From Terricaulis sp. (GTDB taxonomy: Bacteria; Pseudomonadota; Alphaproteobacteria; Caulobacterales; Aquidulcibacteraceae), in assembly GCA_024707365.1 (NCBI GenBank), contig JANPZV010000008.1:372001-436000 (forward strand): a DNA stretch of 64,000 bases. The letters run 5' to 3'. A program made the translations under genes and the position numbers. Below the pieces are notes generated by a model. It was not told the origin of the DNA. It saw nothing but the letters and a program-made list of their open reading frames with translations, and did not search any database. Below are positions 55,811 to 64,000 of the stretch, one piece after another. Numbering within the stretch: the stretch's first letter is position 1; each line of letters opens with the position of its first letter.

Positions 55811-56214
55811 GTGCGGAAAAGGCGCTGGCGGCGGCGATGCGCGCCGCCTTGATGGCGCATGCGGATGTGAAAGCCGTGTTGGGCGATGCGGCGCGCATCT
55901 ATGACGATCCGCCGGCCGATCCGGTGTTTCCTTATCTCACGCTCGGACGGCTTGAAGCGCGCCCGGCGGATGCGAGCGAGGCTGAAGCGCTTGAGCATGT
56001 GGTGACGCTGCATGTCTGGTCCCGCTATGGCGGGCGGGCGGAAGCGCTTGATGTGATCGCCGCTGTCCGCGCGGCGCTGCACAACAGCCCGCTCACGCTG
56101 CTGGGGCGCAAGCTTGTGCTGATGCTGGTGAGCTTCACCGATGTTTTCCGCTCGGGCGACGGGCGCACCACGCACGGCGTTGTGCGCGTGCGCGCGCTCA
56201 CCGAGCCAGAATGA
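55807..56214 (+). CDS. GTA tail completion protein (gp8)
   Basis: 135 residues, DUF3168-type tail terminator. The TTG start at 55807 overlaps the gp7 stop and has GGAGGAGAAG just upstream. Contains AMRAALMAHADVKAVLGDAA, FPYLTLGRLEARPADASEAE and HVVTLHVWSRYGGRAEALDV. Ends HGVVRVRALTEPE. Confidence 0.85.
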   Translation: MSAEKALAAAMRAALMAHADVKAVLGDAARIYDDPPADPVFPYLTLGRLEARPADASEAEALEHVVTLHVWSRYGGRAEALDVIAAVRAALHNSPLTLLGRKLVLMLVSFTDVFRSGDGRTTHGVVRVRALTEPE

Positions 56215-56221
56215 GGATCAT

Positions 56222-56638
56222 ATGACAGGCCAAAAGGGACGCGACGTCCTCATCAAAATCGGCGATGGGGCATCGCCGGAAGTGTTTAGCACCATCGCCG
56301 GAGTGCGTGCGAAAACCATTTCGCTCAACGCCCGCAGCGTGGACGGCACAAGCGGGGAAAGCCCTTCTGCCTGGCGCGAACTGATCGCCGGCGCCGGCGT
56401 GAAATCGGCGAGCGTTTCCGGGGCGGGGGTTTTTAAAGACACCAGCTCCGATGCGGCCATGCAGGCGGCGTTTTTCGCGCAAGCAGTGCGCAATTTTCAG
56501 CTCGTGATCCCCGATTTTGGCGTGATTGAAGGGCCGTTTCTGATCGAGTCGCTCGATTATTCGGGCGATCATGATGGGGAGGCGGCGTTTGCGGTCACGC
56601 TCGCGTCTGCTGGCGCGCTCAGCTTTGTGGCGCTCTGA
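56222..56638 (+). CDS. GTA major tail protein (gp9)
   Basis: 138 residues, TP901-1-type tail tube protein. Starts MTGQKGRDVLIKIGDGASPE. Typical VRAKTISLNARSVDGTSGES and AMQAAFFAQAVRNFQLVIPD, then EGPFLIESLDYSGDHDGEAA and FAVTLASAGALSFVAL. GAGG upstream. Intact. Confidence 0.92.
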   Translation: MTGQKGRDVLIKIGDGASPEVFSTIAGVRAKTISLNARSVDGTSGESPSAWRELIAGAGVKSASVSGAGVFKDTSSDAAMQAAFFAQAVRNFQLVIPDFGVIEGPFLIESLDYSGDHDGEAAFAVTLASAGALSFVAL

Positions 56639-56946
56639 TGCACGCTCCGCACAACAAAGCGCGCGGCGAAGTGTTGATCGCCATCGATGGCGCCCCGCGC
56701 AGGCTTTGCCTCACGCTGGGCGCGCTGGCGGAATTGGAGGCGGCGTTTGATTTGATCTCCTTTGCTGAACTCGGCGAACGTCTCAAACAGCTCACCGCAT
56801 CCGATCTCATCCTCGTGCTCGCCGCGCTCACGGGCGGGGGCGGGGCGCCGATGAGCACGGCGGAACTCGCACGCGCCCGCATCGATCCAGGTGAAGCGGC
56901 GGCGAAGGTGGCCGAAGCGTTCCGTGCGGCGTTCGATGAGGCTTGA
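56638..56946 (+). CDS. GTA gp10-like tail assembly protein
   Basis: 102 residues, the gene transfer agent family seen after the major tail protein. MHAPHNKARGEVLIAIDGAP, then LCLTLGALAELEAAFDLISF and LVLAALTGGGGAPMSTAELA. The ATG at 56638 overlaps the gp9 stop by one base. Likely a tail assembly chaperone. Confidence 0.85.
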   Translation: MHAPHNKARGEVLIAIDGAPRRLCLTLGALAELEAAFDLISFAELGERLKQLTASDLILVLAALTGGGGAPMSTAELARARIDPGEAAAKVAEAFRAAFDEA

Positions 56947-57120
56947 GCCTACGCCTTGGGCGGCTTGGCTGCGCGCTGCGTTTGCGTTCGGCGTTTTGCC
57001 CGAGGCGTTTTGGCGGCTGAGCGTGCGTGAATGGCGCGCGCTCGCGGCGCGCAGGCGGCGGCGTTTGATCGCGCCGCGTTTGAAACGCTTGCCGCGCAAC
57101 TTCCGGATAAAACCGCATGA
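56936..57120 (+). CDS. GTA gp10.1-like tail assembly chaperone (one frameshift)
   Basis: About 61 residues. MRLEPTPWAAWLRAAFAFGV, then LPEAFWRLSVREWRALAA, the signature of the small phage family (TIGR02216 type) that lies between gp10 and the tape measure. After a base error near 57050 the correct frame reads AFDRAAFETLAAQLPDKTA and stops at 57120, overlapping the next ATG. Confidence 0.75.
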
Positions 57121-57627
57121 ACACATCTGATCTTTCCGCATTCCAAAACGAGCTCGCCAGCGCGTCAGCGGCGCTCAACGAATTTTCGCAAGTGCAGGCG
57201 CGGCGCGCGGCCGATGATGTGGGCGCGGCGTTCGATCGCGCAGGCGATCGTATCGCCCGCGCCATGGGCCGCGCCGCGCTTGGCGGAGAGGCGGCGTTCA
57301 AGCGGCTGGCCAAAGTGGTGCTCGAAGAATTCGCGCGCCTGGCGCTCGATCGCATTTTTACGCAGCAAGGCGGGCAAACACCATATTTTTGGTGCGCGTG
57401 CGGCGGGTGGGGCGGTGAACGCGGGCGGCGCCTACCTCGTCGGTGAGCGCGGGCCGGAGCTGTTCACGCCAGGCCAACATGGAAGCATCGGCGCGCCGAC
57501 CGGCGGCGCCGTCAACATTCACTTTCACCTCGGCGGAGGCGCCGATGCGGCCGCGATTGCGCGGCATCAGGGGCAGATCGCCGCTGCTGTCGCGCGCGCG
57601 GTCGCCTATGGGAGACGCAATCTGTGA
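57117..57627 (+). CDS. GTA tail tape measure protein (gp11, short; one frameshift)
   Basis: About 169 residues. Helical N-terminus MNTSDLSAFQNELASASAAL and GRAALGGEAAFKRLAKVVLE. After a shift near 57375 it continues IFGARAAGGAVNAGGAYLVG, ERGPELFTPGQHGSIGAPTG and VNIHFHLGGGADAAAIARHQ, the conserved C-terminus of phage tape measure proteins. GTA tape measures are short, in line with short tails (RcGTA gp11 is also small), so this is not a truncation. Confidence 0.85.
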
Positions 57628-58237
57628 GCGCGTTTCATGAGGTGAGCTTGCCGCTGCCGTTCGCGCTTGGCGCCAGCGGCGCGGTGGAGCGGCGCGTTGA
57701 TGTCGTCGCGCTAGCCAGCGGGCGCGAGGCGCGCAACACGCCCTGGGCGCATGGGCGGCGGCGCTATGACATTGGCGGCGCGGTGCGCACGCTCGATGAT
57801 CTGCACGCGCTGATCGCCTTCTTTGAGGCGCGGCGCGGGCGGCTGCATGGCTTCCGCTTCCGCGATCCGTTCGATTGGAAATCCTGCGCGCCCTCGCAGG
57901 CGATTGCGCCGACGGATCAGTCACTTGGCGTAGGCGATGGCGAAGCGGTGCAGTTTCAGCTCGTGAAAGCCTATGGCGATTATGCGCGCGTGATCTCAAG
58001 CCGATTGCCGGCAGCGTGCGTGTGAGCGTCAATGGCGCTGAAACCGCAGCGTTCGCGCTCGATGGTGCAAGCGGGCGCATTATATTCGATGCGCCGCCCG
58101 TTGAAGGCGCGGCCATCAAGGCGGGGTTTCTGTTTGAGACGCCGGTGCGGTTTGATTCTGATCGCCTTGATCTTTCGCTCGACGCGTTCGGCGCTGGGCG
58201 CGCGATTGCCGCGCCCTTGATTGAGATCATCCCCTAA
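57624..58237 (+). CDS. GTA distal tail protein (gp12, DUF2460; one frameshift)
   Basis: About 204 residues. GTG start MSAFHEVSLPLPFALGASGA, overlapping gp11. DUF2460 features: RRRYDIGGAVRTLDDLHALI and RGRLHGFRFRDPFDWKSCAP. One A is missing near 57994 (CTCAAG for CTCAAAG); the reading resumes KPIAGSVRVSVNGAETAAFA and ends AAPLIEIIP. Confidence 0.88.
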
Positions 58238-59115
58238 TGCGTTCTATTCCCGAAGCGATGGCCGCCGCGCTGGAAAGCGGGGTGAGCCATCACGCGCATG
58301 TCTGGCGCTTCACCCGCCGCGATAGCGCGCAATTTGCCTTCACCGATCATGATGGGGCGCTGCACTTTGATGCGCTGGCGTGTGAGCCGATGGCCGGCCT
58401 CGCCGCCGGCGCGATCGAGAAAAGCCTGGGCCTTGGCGTCGATACCGCCAGCGTCGCCGGCGCGCTGAATTCCGAAGCGATCACCGAGGCCGACATCGCG
58501 CGCGGGCTCTGGGATGGCGCGCGGGTGGATCTTTATCGCGTCGATTGGCGCGATCCATCGCAGCGCGTGCATCTCTTTGCCGGGCGCATTGGCGAGGTGC
58601 GGCGCGGGGCGCTTGCGTTTGAAGCGGAGCTGCGCGGGTTGCAGGCGCCGCTCAATGTGGCGGTGGGGCGCGTGTTTTCGCGCTATTGCGATGCGGATGT
58701 GGGCGATGCCCGCTGCGGGCTTGATCTCGAAGCGGGCGCCTATAGCGGCGCGGGTTCAGTGTCCGCGGTCGTCTCGGCAAGCGCGTTCCGCGCCAGCGGG
58801 CTTGAGGCGTTTGCGCCGGGCTGGTTCGCGCGCGGGCGGCTGGTGTGGAGCGGCGGCGGCGAGAGTGAAATCGCCGCGCACGCGCAGAGCGGCGCCGAAG
58901 CGCTGATCGAGCTGATCGACGCCCCGGCCTTCGCGATCGCGCCGGAGATGGCGTTCACCGTTTATGCCGGCTGCGACAAGCGGTTCGAGACCTGCCGTGC
59001 GAAATTCGCCAACACGCTTAATTTTCGCGGCTTCCCGCATATGCCGGGCAATGACGCGATCCAGGCGGGGCCGATCGAGGGCGAGCGGCTGGATGGAAGC
59101 TCACGCTATTCATGA
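58237..59115 (+). CDS. GTA hub / Fe-S-like protein (gp13, DUF2163)
   Basis: 292 residues, intact. MRSIPEAMAAALESGVSHHA, FTDHDGALHFDALACEPMAG, GRIGEVRRGALAFEAELRGL, and a Cys-rich C-terminal part: FSRYCDADVGDARCGLDLEA and VYAGCDKRFETCRAKFANTL. These four Cys match the iron-binding set of phage hub proteins. Overlaps the next gene by 4 bases. Confidence 0.9.
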   Translation: MRSIPEAMAAALESGVSHHAHVWRFTRRDSAQFAFTDHDGALHFDALACEPMAGLAAGAIEKSLGLGVDTASVAGALNSEAITEADIARGLWDGARVDLYRVDWRDPSQRVHLFAGRIGEVRRGALAFEAELRGLQAPLNVAVGRVFSRYCDADVGDARCGLDLEAGAYSGAGSVSAVVSASAFRASGLEAFAPGWFARGRLVWSGGGESEIAAHAQSGAEALIELIDAPAFAIAPEMAFTVYAGCDKRFETCRAKFANTLNFRGFPHMPGNDAIQAGPIEGERLDGSSRYS

Positions 59116-59555
59116 TTGAACGCCACGCGATCCTCGCTGAAGCGCGAGATTGGATCGGCACGCCGTATCAGCATCAGGCCAGCGCCAAGCATGCGGGGTG
59201 CGATTGCTTGGGGCTTGTGCGCGGCGTGTGGCGCGCGCTCTATGGCGCAGAGCCGGAAGCTGCGCCGCCTTATACGCCCGATTGGGCTGAGCGCGCGGGC
59301 GCCGAAACATTGCTCGCCGCCGCGCGCCGGCATCTCGACGAAATCAGCATTGAAGCCGCCGCGCCGGGCGATGTGCTGTTGTTTCGCATGGATGCGCATT
59401 CGCCGGCCAAGCACGCCGCCATTCTCGATGAAGGCGATGGGCTGATCCACGCCTATTGGGCGCGCGCCGTGGTGCGTTCGCGCTTTGCGCCGTGGTGGCG
59501 CGCGCGGCTGGCGGGGGCGTTTTCTTTTCCGGGAGCGGCGCCATGGCGCAAATGA
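59112..59555 (+). CDS. GTA cell-wall peptidase (gp14, NlpC/P60)
   Basis: 147 residues. Catalytic Cys in KHAGCDCLGLVRGVWRALYG, His in HSPAKHAAILDEGDGLIHAY. Starts MIERHAILAEARDWIGTPYQ. Opens peptidoglycan during DNA delivery. Intact; overlaps gp15 by 13 bases. Confidence 0.92.
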   Translation: MIERHAILAEARDWIGTPYQHQASAKHAGCDCLGLVRGVWRALYGAEPEAAPPYTPDWAERAGAETLLAAARRHLDEISIEAAAPGDVLLFRMDAHSPAKHAAILDEGDGLIHAYWARAVVRSRFAPWWRARLAGAFSFPGAAPWRK

Positions 59556-62500
59556 TCCTTTCCAACGCGGGCCAATATCTTGGCTCGCAATTGCCGGGCG
59601 CGTGGGGCGCGATTGGCGGCGCGATTGGGCAAGTGGCGGGCGCGGCGCTCGGCTCGGCGATTGATCAGCGCTTGTTCAGCGGAACGCTGCGCCGCAGCGG
59701 CGCGCGGCTCACGGATCTGCATGTGCAGACCTCGAGCGAGGGCGCTTCGATCCCGGCATTGTTTGGCCGCGTGCGCATTGCCGGCCAGGTGATCTGGGCC
59801 GCGCGCTTTAAGGAGCACGTGGAAACCGTCTCAAGCGGCGGCGGCGGCAAGGGCGGCGGCCCGCGCATGCGCAGCACAAACTATCGCTACACGCTGTCGT
59901 TCGCCGTGGGTCTTTGCGAAGGAGAGGTGGCGCGCATCGGCCGCGCCTGGGCCAATGGCGAGCCGTTTGATTTGAGCCAATGCGCCTGGCGGCTGCACAA
60001 AGGCGGCGAGGATCAAGCGCCCGATGCGCTGATCGAAGCGATCGAGGGCGCGGCGCATGCGCCCGCCTATCGCGGGCTCGCCTATATCGTGTTCGAGGAT
60101 TTGCCGCTGGAGCGCTTCGGTAACGCCATCCCGCAGCTTTCGTTCGAGATCGTGCGGCCTGCATTGAGTGGGCGGCGGCTGGAGGATGATGTCAAAGCCG
60201 TGTGCGTCATCCCCGGCGCGGGTGAGTTTGTCTACGCCACAACGCCGATTACGCGCAAACTCGGGCCCGGCCAGGAGGCGGCGGAAAATCTCCACGCAGA
60301 GCAGGGTCGTGCGAACTTTGAGGTCGCGCTCGATCAGCTCGCGGCGGATTTTCCTAATTGCGAAAGCGTGCTGCTGATCGTGAGCTGGTTTGGCGATGAT
60401 TTGCGTTGCGGCGAGTGCGAAATCGCGCCGCGCGTTGAAATTGCCGGCAAGCAAACCGCGCCGCGATCCTGGCGCGTCAGCGGGCTTTCGCGCGAGGCGG
60501 CGCTTGTGGTTTCATCCAGCGGCGGCGCGGCGGCCTATGGCGGCACGCCCGATGACCGCAGCGTGCTTGAGGCGATCGCGGCGCTGAAGGCGCGCGGCTA
60601 TAAGGTGGGGCTCTATCCGTTCATTCTGATGGACGTGCCGGCCGAGAATGCGCTGCCTGATCCCTATGGCGGCGCGGCGCAAGCGGCGTATCCCTGGCGC
60701 GGGCGCATCAGCGTGCATCCGGCGCTGGGGCAAGCGGAAAGCCCCGATCAGACCAGCGAAGCGGGCGATCAGATCGAAAGCTTCTTCGGCGAAGCGGCGC
60801 CGGGCGATTTTACGCTCAGCGGCGGGCTGCCGATTTATGGCAGGCCGAGCGAGTGGTCCTACCGGCGGTTTATTCTGCACCACGCCAAGCTTGCTGCAAT
60901 TGCCGGTGTGGACGCGTTCATCATCGGCTCGGAAATGGTGAACTTGACGCGCGTGCGCGATAGTGCGTCGCATTTTCCGGCGGTGACGCAGCTTAAAGCG
61001 CTGGCGGCGGATGCGCGCGCCATGCTGGGCGCGGGCGTGACCATCACGTACGCGGCCGATTGGTCCGAATATTTCGGGCATCAGCCGCAGGATGGTTCGG
61101 GTGATGTGTTCTTCCACCTTGATCCGCTTTGGAGCGATGAAAATATCGATGTGATTGGCGTTGATTGGTATCCGCCGCTCACCGATTGGCGCGATGGGCA
61201 AGGGCATTTGGACGCCGCGCTTTGCTCGCATATCCATGATGGCGCCTATCTCGAAAGCCGCATCGAGGCGGGAGAGAGTTATGATTGGTTCTATGCTTCG
61301 CCCGAACATCGCGCCGCGCAAACCCGCACGCCGATCACAGATGGCGCCTACAATGAGCCATGGATCTATCGCGCCAAGGATCTCCGCAATTTCTGGGCGC
61401 GCGCGCATTATAACCGCCCCGGCGGCGTGCGCAGCGAAAGCCCAACCGATTGGGCGCCGCAATCGAAACCTGTTTGGCTGATCGAGCTTGGCTGCCCGGC
61501 TGTCGATAAAGGCGCGAATGCGCCGAACCTCTTCGTTGATCCTAAAAGCACGGAAAGCGCGATTCCGCCGTTTTCCAGCGGCGCGCGCGACGATCTGATT
61601 CAGCGCCGCACACTTGAAGCTTATCTGCGCTATTGGAGCGATGCGGAGAACAATCCGCGCTCTGAGATCGATGGCCGGCCGATGCTCGAAGAGGCGTTCC
61701 TCTGGTGCTGGGATGGGCGCCCGCATCCGGCGTTTCCGGCGCGCGGCGATGTGTGGGCCGATGGCGGCAATTGGCGGCTGGGCCATTGGCTCAATGGCCG
61801 CGCCGGGCTTTTCGGGCTTGGGCGAGATCGTCACCGCGCTCTGCGCGCGCGCGGGTTTTGAGGAGATCGACGTTTCTGGCCTGCGCGGCGCGGTGAGCGG
61901 CTATGTGGCCGATGCGCCGTCGAGTGCGCGCGATGTGCTTGAGCCGCTGATGGCGGCGTTTGACGTCGCGGCGGTGGAGCGCGCGGGGCGCATCGTGTTT
62001 TTCCATCGCACGCCGCAAGCGCCTTCTGCGTTGGCGCGCGATGATCTGGCGGCGGAAAGCGCCGCCGCCATGGTGAGCGCGCGCGCCGATGGCGCAGATT
62101 TGCCGATCGAGGCGCGGGTGCGCTTCATCGATCCGGCGCGCGATTATCTCGCCGCCGCCGTGAGCGCGCGGCGGATCGATCGCGCCCAAGGCGGGGTGGC
62201 GACATTAGAAGCGCCCTTGGTGCTTGAGCCGGAAGCGGCGGAGATTTTGGCGCAAGCGCTGCTGGCCGAGCGGCGCGCCGGCGCCGAAGCGCTCTCGCTT
62301 TCGCTCGGCCCCGCGCATGCGGCGCTGGAGCCGGGCGATCAGATCACCTTCGCCGATGGGGCCGATGTGTTTGAGATCGTGCGCGTGGAAGAGGCTGAAA
62401 CGCGCCGGCTTGAGCTGACGCGCGCGCGTGCGCCCTCTTCGATGCGGTTGAGCTTGGCTGAACCGAATGCGCCGCCCGCGCCCCTGATTGCGCCGACGCC

Positions 62501-63422
62501 GGCCTTTGCGCTGCTCGATCTGCCGCCCTTGCCGGGTGCGGAGAGCGATGAACGCCCGCTGGCGGCAGTGTTCGCCGCGCCTTGGCTTGGCGCGCACGCG
62601 CTTTATGCGGGCGCCGATGAAAGCTTGCGTGCGCTGGCGCAGCGGCCGGCGTTGATGGGCGAGTTGTTGTGGGATTTGTGGCCGGGGCCGGTGGATCGCT
62701 GGGATGAGGGCAATCGCGCGCGCATCAGGCTCTATGCCGGCGCGCTCGGCAGTGTGTCGCGCCAAGCGCTGCTCAACGGCGCAAACGCGATGGCGATCGA
62801 GAGCGCCGATGGCGAATGGGAAATCATCCAGGCGCGCGATTGCGTGCTGGTCGCGCCCGGCGAATACGAAATCTCAGGTTTGCTGCGCGGGCGGCTTGGC
62901 TCGCGCCACGCGATGGGGGCGCCGCATCCGGCGGGCGCGCGGGTGGTGGTGCTGGACCAGCGCTTGGCGCGGCTTGACGTGCGCAGCCATGAATGGGGTG
63001 AGCCGCTCGCGGTGCTGGCGCCGCCGGCTGGCGCTTTTGTGGGCGATGCGCGTCGGGCGGCGGAGACGGCGCTGTTGCCGCGCGCGGCGGCGCGGCCTTG
63101 GGCGCCGGCGCATCTCGGCGCGCGGCGGCTGGCGGGCGGGGAGGTGGCTGTTTCGTGGGTGCGCTGCGCCCGAATCGGCGGCGATTCCTGGGGCGCGGGC
63201 GAGCCGCCCCTTGGCCCCGAGGGCGAGCGCTATCGGATCGCGGTGCATGACGGGGCCGAAACGGTGCGCGCCGCGGAAACCGACGCGCCGGCCTGGACCT
63301 ATGAAACTGCAGCGCAAACCGCTGATTTTGGGACTTTACCCGCCACGCTGACGCTCAGCGTTGCGCAAATCGACGCCAACGGCCGCCCAGGCTTGAACAC
63401 AAGACAAACCATCACACTATAA
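59543..63422 (+). CDS. GTA tail tip / host specificity protein (gp15; one frameshift)
   Basis: About 1,292 residues. MAQMILSNAGQYLGSQLPGA, then a TIM-barrel glycoside-hydrolase-like GTA domain (YKVGLYPFILMDVPAENALP, FIIGSEMVNLTRVRDSASHF, NIDVIGVDWYPPLTDWRDGQ, AYNEPWIYRAKDLRNFWARA). At 61809-61812 TTTT should be TTT; the frame resumes LGEIVTALCARAGFEEIDVS and carries the phage tail module (ARVRFIDPARDYLAAAVSAR, ISGLLRGRLGSRHAMGAPHP). Ends GRPGLNTRQTITL. Confidence 0.92.
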
Positions 63423-63524
63423 TGGCGGGCCTTTCACAGCGCCGAGCCTGATTCCCGATTGCGGTCATGGCGAGCGCTTGTAACAAACCCCTGTAGCAAC
63501 CCTTGTGGGGGGCCGGAGCGAACC

Positions 63525-64000
63525 TTGAGCTGGGATCCATACGCAGCATTGGGCATTGGGCGAACGGCCACCGCGGACGAAATCCGCAAGGCCTATCGCA
63601 CCATGGCCAAGGATCTGCACCCTGACGTGCGCCCCGGCGATAAAGAGGCCGAAGAGCGTTTCAAGCGCGCCACGGCCGCCTTCAACCTGCTCTCAGACGC
63701 CACCATGAAAGCGCGTTTCGATCGCGGCGAGATCGACGCCGACGGCAATGAGCGCGTTGTCTACAGCCAAAGGCCAAGGCAGGGCGCGCGCGCCCATGCC
63801 GGCGCCGGCGCGGGCGGCTATGGCGGGGGCGCTTACGGGCCGGGCCCTGGCGCGGGCCAAAGCGGCGGCGATGCTTTCGATCTTGGCGACATCTTCTCCG
63901 ATCTGTTTGGCCCCGGCTTCAGCGGCGGGCGCGGCTATTCGCGCATGCGCGGGCGCGACATCCGCTTTACCCTCGACATCGATTTCCTCGACGCCGTAAA
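63525..64000 (+). CDS. DnaJ-family chaperone, 3' end beyond the window
   Basis: TTG start at 63525, with CGGAGCG seven bases upstream. J domain: WDPYAALGIGRTATADEIRK, AYRTMAKDLHPDVRPGDKEA (HPD motif present), ERFKRATAAFNLLSDATMKA. A Gly-rich linker (AGAGAGGYGGGAYGPGPGAG) follows, then the client-binding start GRDIRFTLDIDFLDAVK. No zinc finger is seen before the C-terminal domain, so it is CbpA-like. The frame is open to base 64000. It lies downstream of the GTA block and is not part of it. Confidence 0.9.
   Translation, partial: MSWDPYAALGIGRTATADEIRKAYRTMAKDLHPDVRPGDKEAEERFKRATAAFNLLSDATMKARFDRGEIDADGNERVVYSQRPRQGARAHAGAGAGGYGGGAYGPGPGAGQSGGDAFDLGDIFSDLFGPGFSGGRGYSRMRGRDIRFTLDIDFLDAV

Noticed and set aside
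50338-63422. Active prophage
   Set aside because: No integrase, repressor, replication or lysis genes beside the block, and gene order and short tape measure fit a GTA.

Overview
The window is chromosomal DNA from a high-GC alphaproteobacterium, most likely of the Caulobacterales/Hyphomonadales kind (inference). The evidence is a recA-alaS-icd neighbourhood with a GTTC-N7-GTTC SOS box, a MucR-type regulator, a BolA/monothiol-glutaredoxin pair, DUF2336, DUF1491 and DUF6456 proteins, and a gene transfer agent (GTA) structural cluster of the Rhodobacter capsulatus RcGTA type. No rRNA, tRNA or CRISPR was seen.

Layout. 1-500: end of an XRE regulator and a small unknown gene. 648-4198: a complete IS1-family element with 20-bp perfect inverted repeats and an 8-bp target duplication. 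It carries cargo (a RelE/HigB-like toxin, XRE antitoxin, an unknown third gene and small proteins) and sits exactly at the SOS box of recA. 4200-12300: recA, a VOC protein, alaS, a GNAT acetyltransferase, icd and an SpoU-class RNA methyltransferase, separated by intergenic palindromes. 12400-14260: small unknown genes around a roughly 940-bp repeat-rich gene-free tract. 14320-21130: lipoprotein, rimO, bfd-bfr, two tandem unknown paralogues, rpsD, ppk2, DUF502, grxD-bolA. 21540-25210: an exbB-exbD-exbD-tonB-tonB energising cluster and a secreted Asn-tailed protein. 25200-27820: MFS exporter and DUF2336. 27910-35060: a ten-gene Mrp/Pha-like cation/proton antiporter operon with unusual order (E-F-G-DUF4040-B-C-D-D-small-A/D). 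35210-39371: mucR, then an IS1595-family element with cargo (35639-38223), then a DnaA-domain-IV-like protein and a DUF6456 protein. 39372-50170: sufE, two secreted unknown proteins around a histidine kinase, DUF1491, prfC, DUF2336, an ABC-F ATPase and a class A penicillin-binding protein. 50338-63422: the GTA cluster, from a candidate small terminase through terminase, portal, protease, capsid, connectors, tail tube, tape measure and baseplate/tip proteins to gp15. 63525-end: a DnaJ-family chaperone cut by the window edge.

A recurrent feature is single-base frameshifting in genes that should be intact (alaS three times, icd, prfC, exbB, both exbD, Mrp subunits, GTA portal and gp15). Many of these fall in short G, C, A or T runs, and the protein resumes in the next frame with conserved residues kept. 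I therefore treat most as base errors in the assembly rather than decay, and give whole-gene coordinates spanning the frames.

Working together: recA/alaS/icd, rpsD, prfC, rimO and sufE are housekeeping. bfd-bfr store iron, ExbB/ExbD/TonB drive outer-membrane import, and the Mrp-like operon couples cation and proton flux. The GTA block encodes a DNA-packaging particle. The two insertion sequences are recent arrivals with intact ends.
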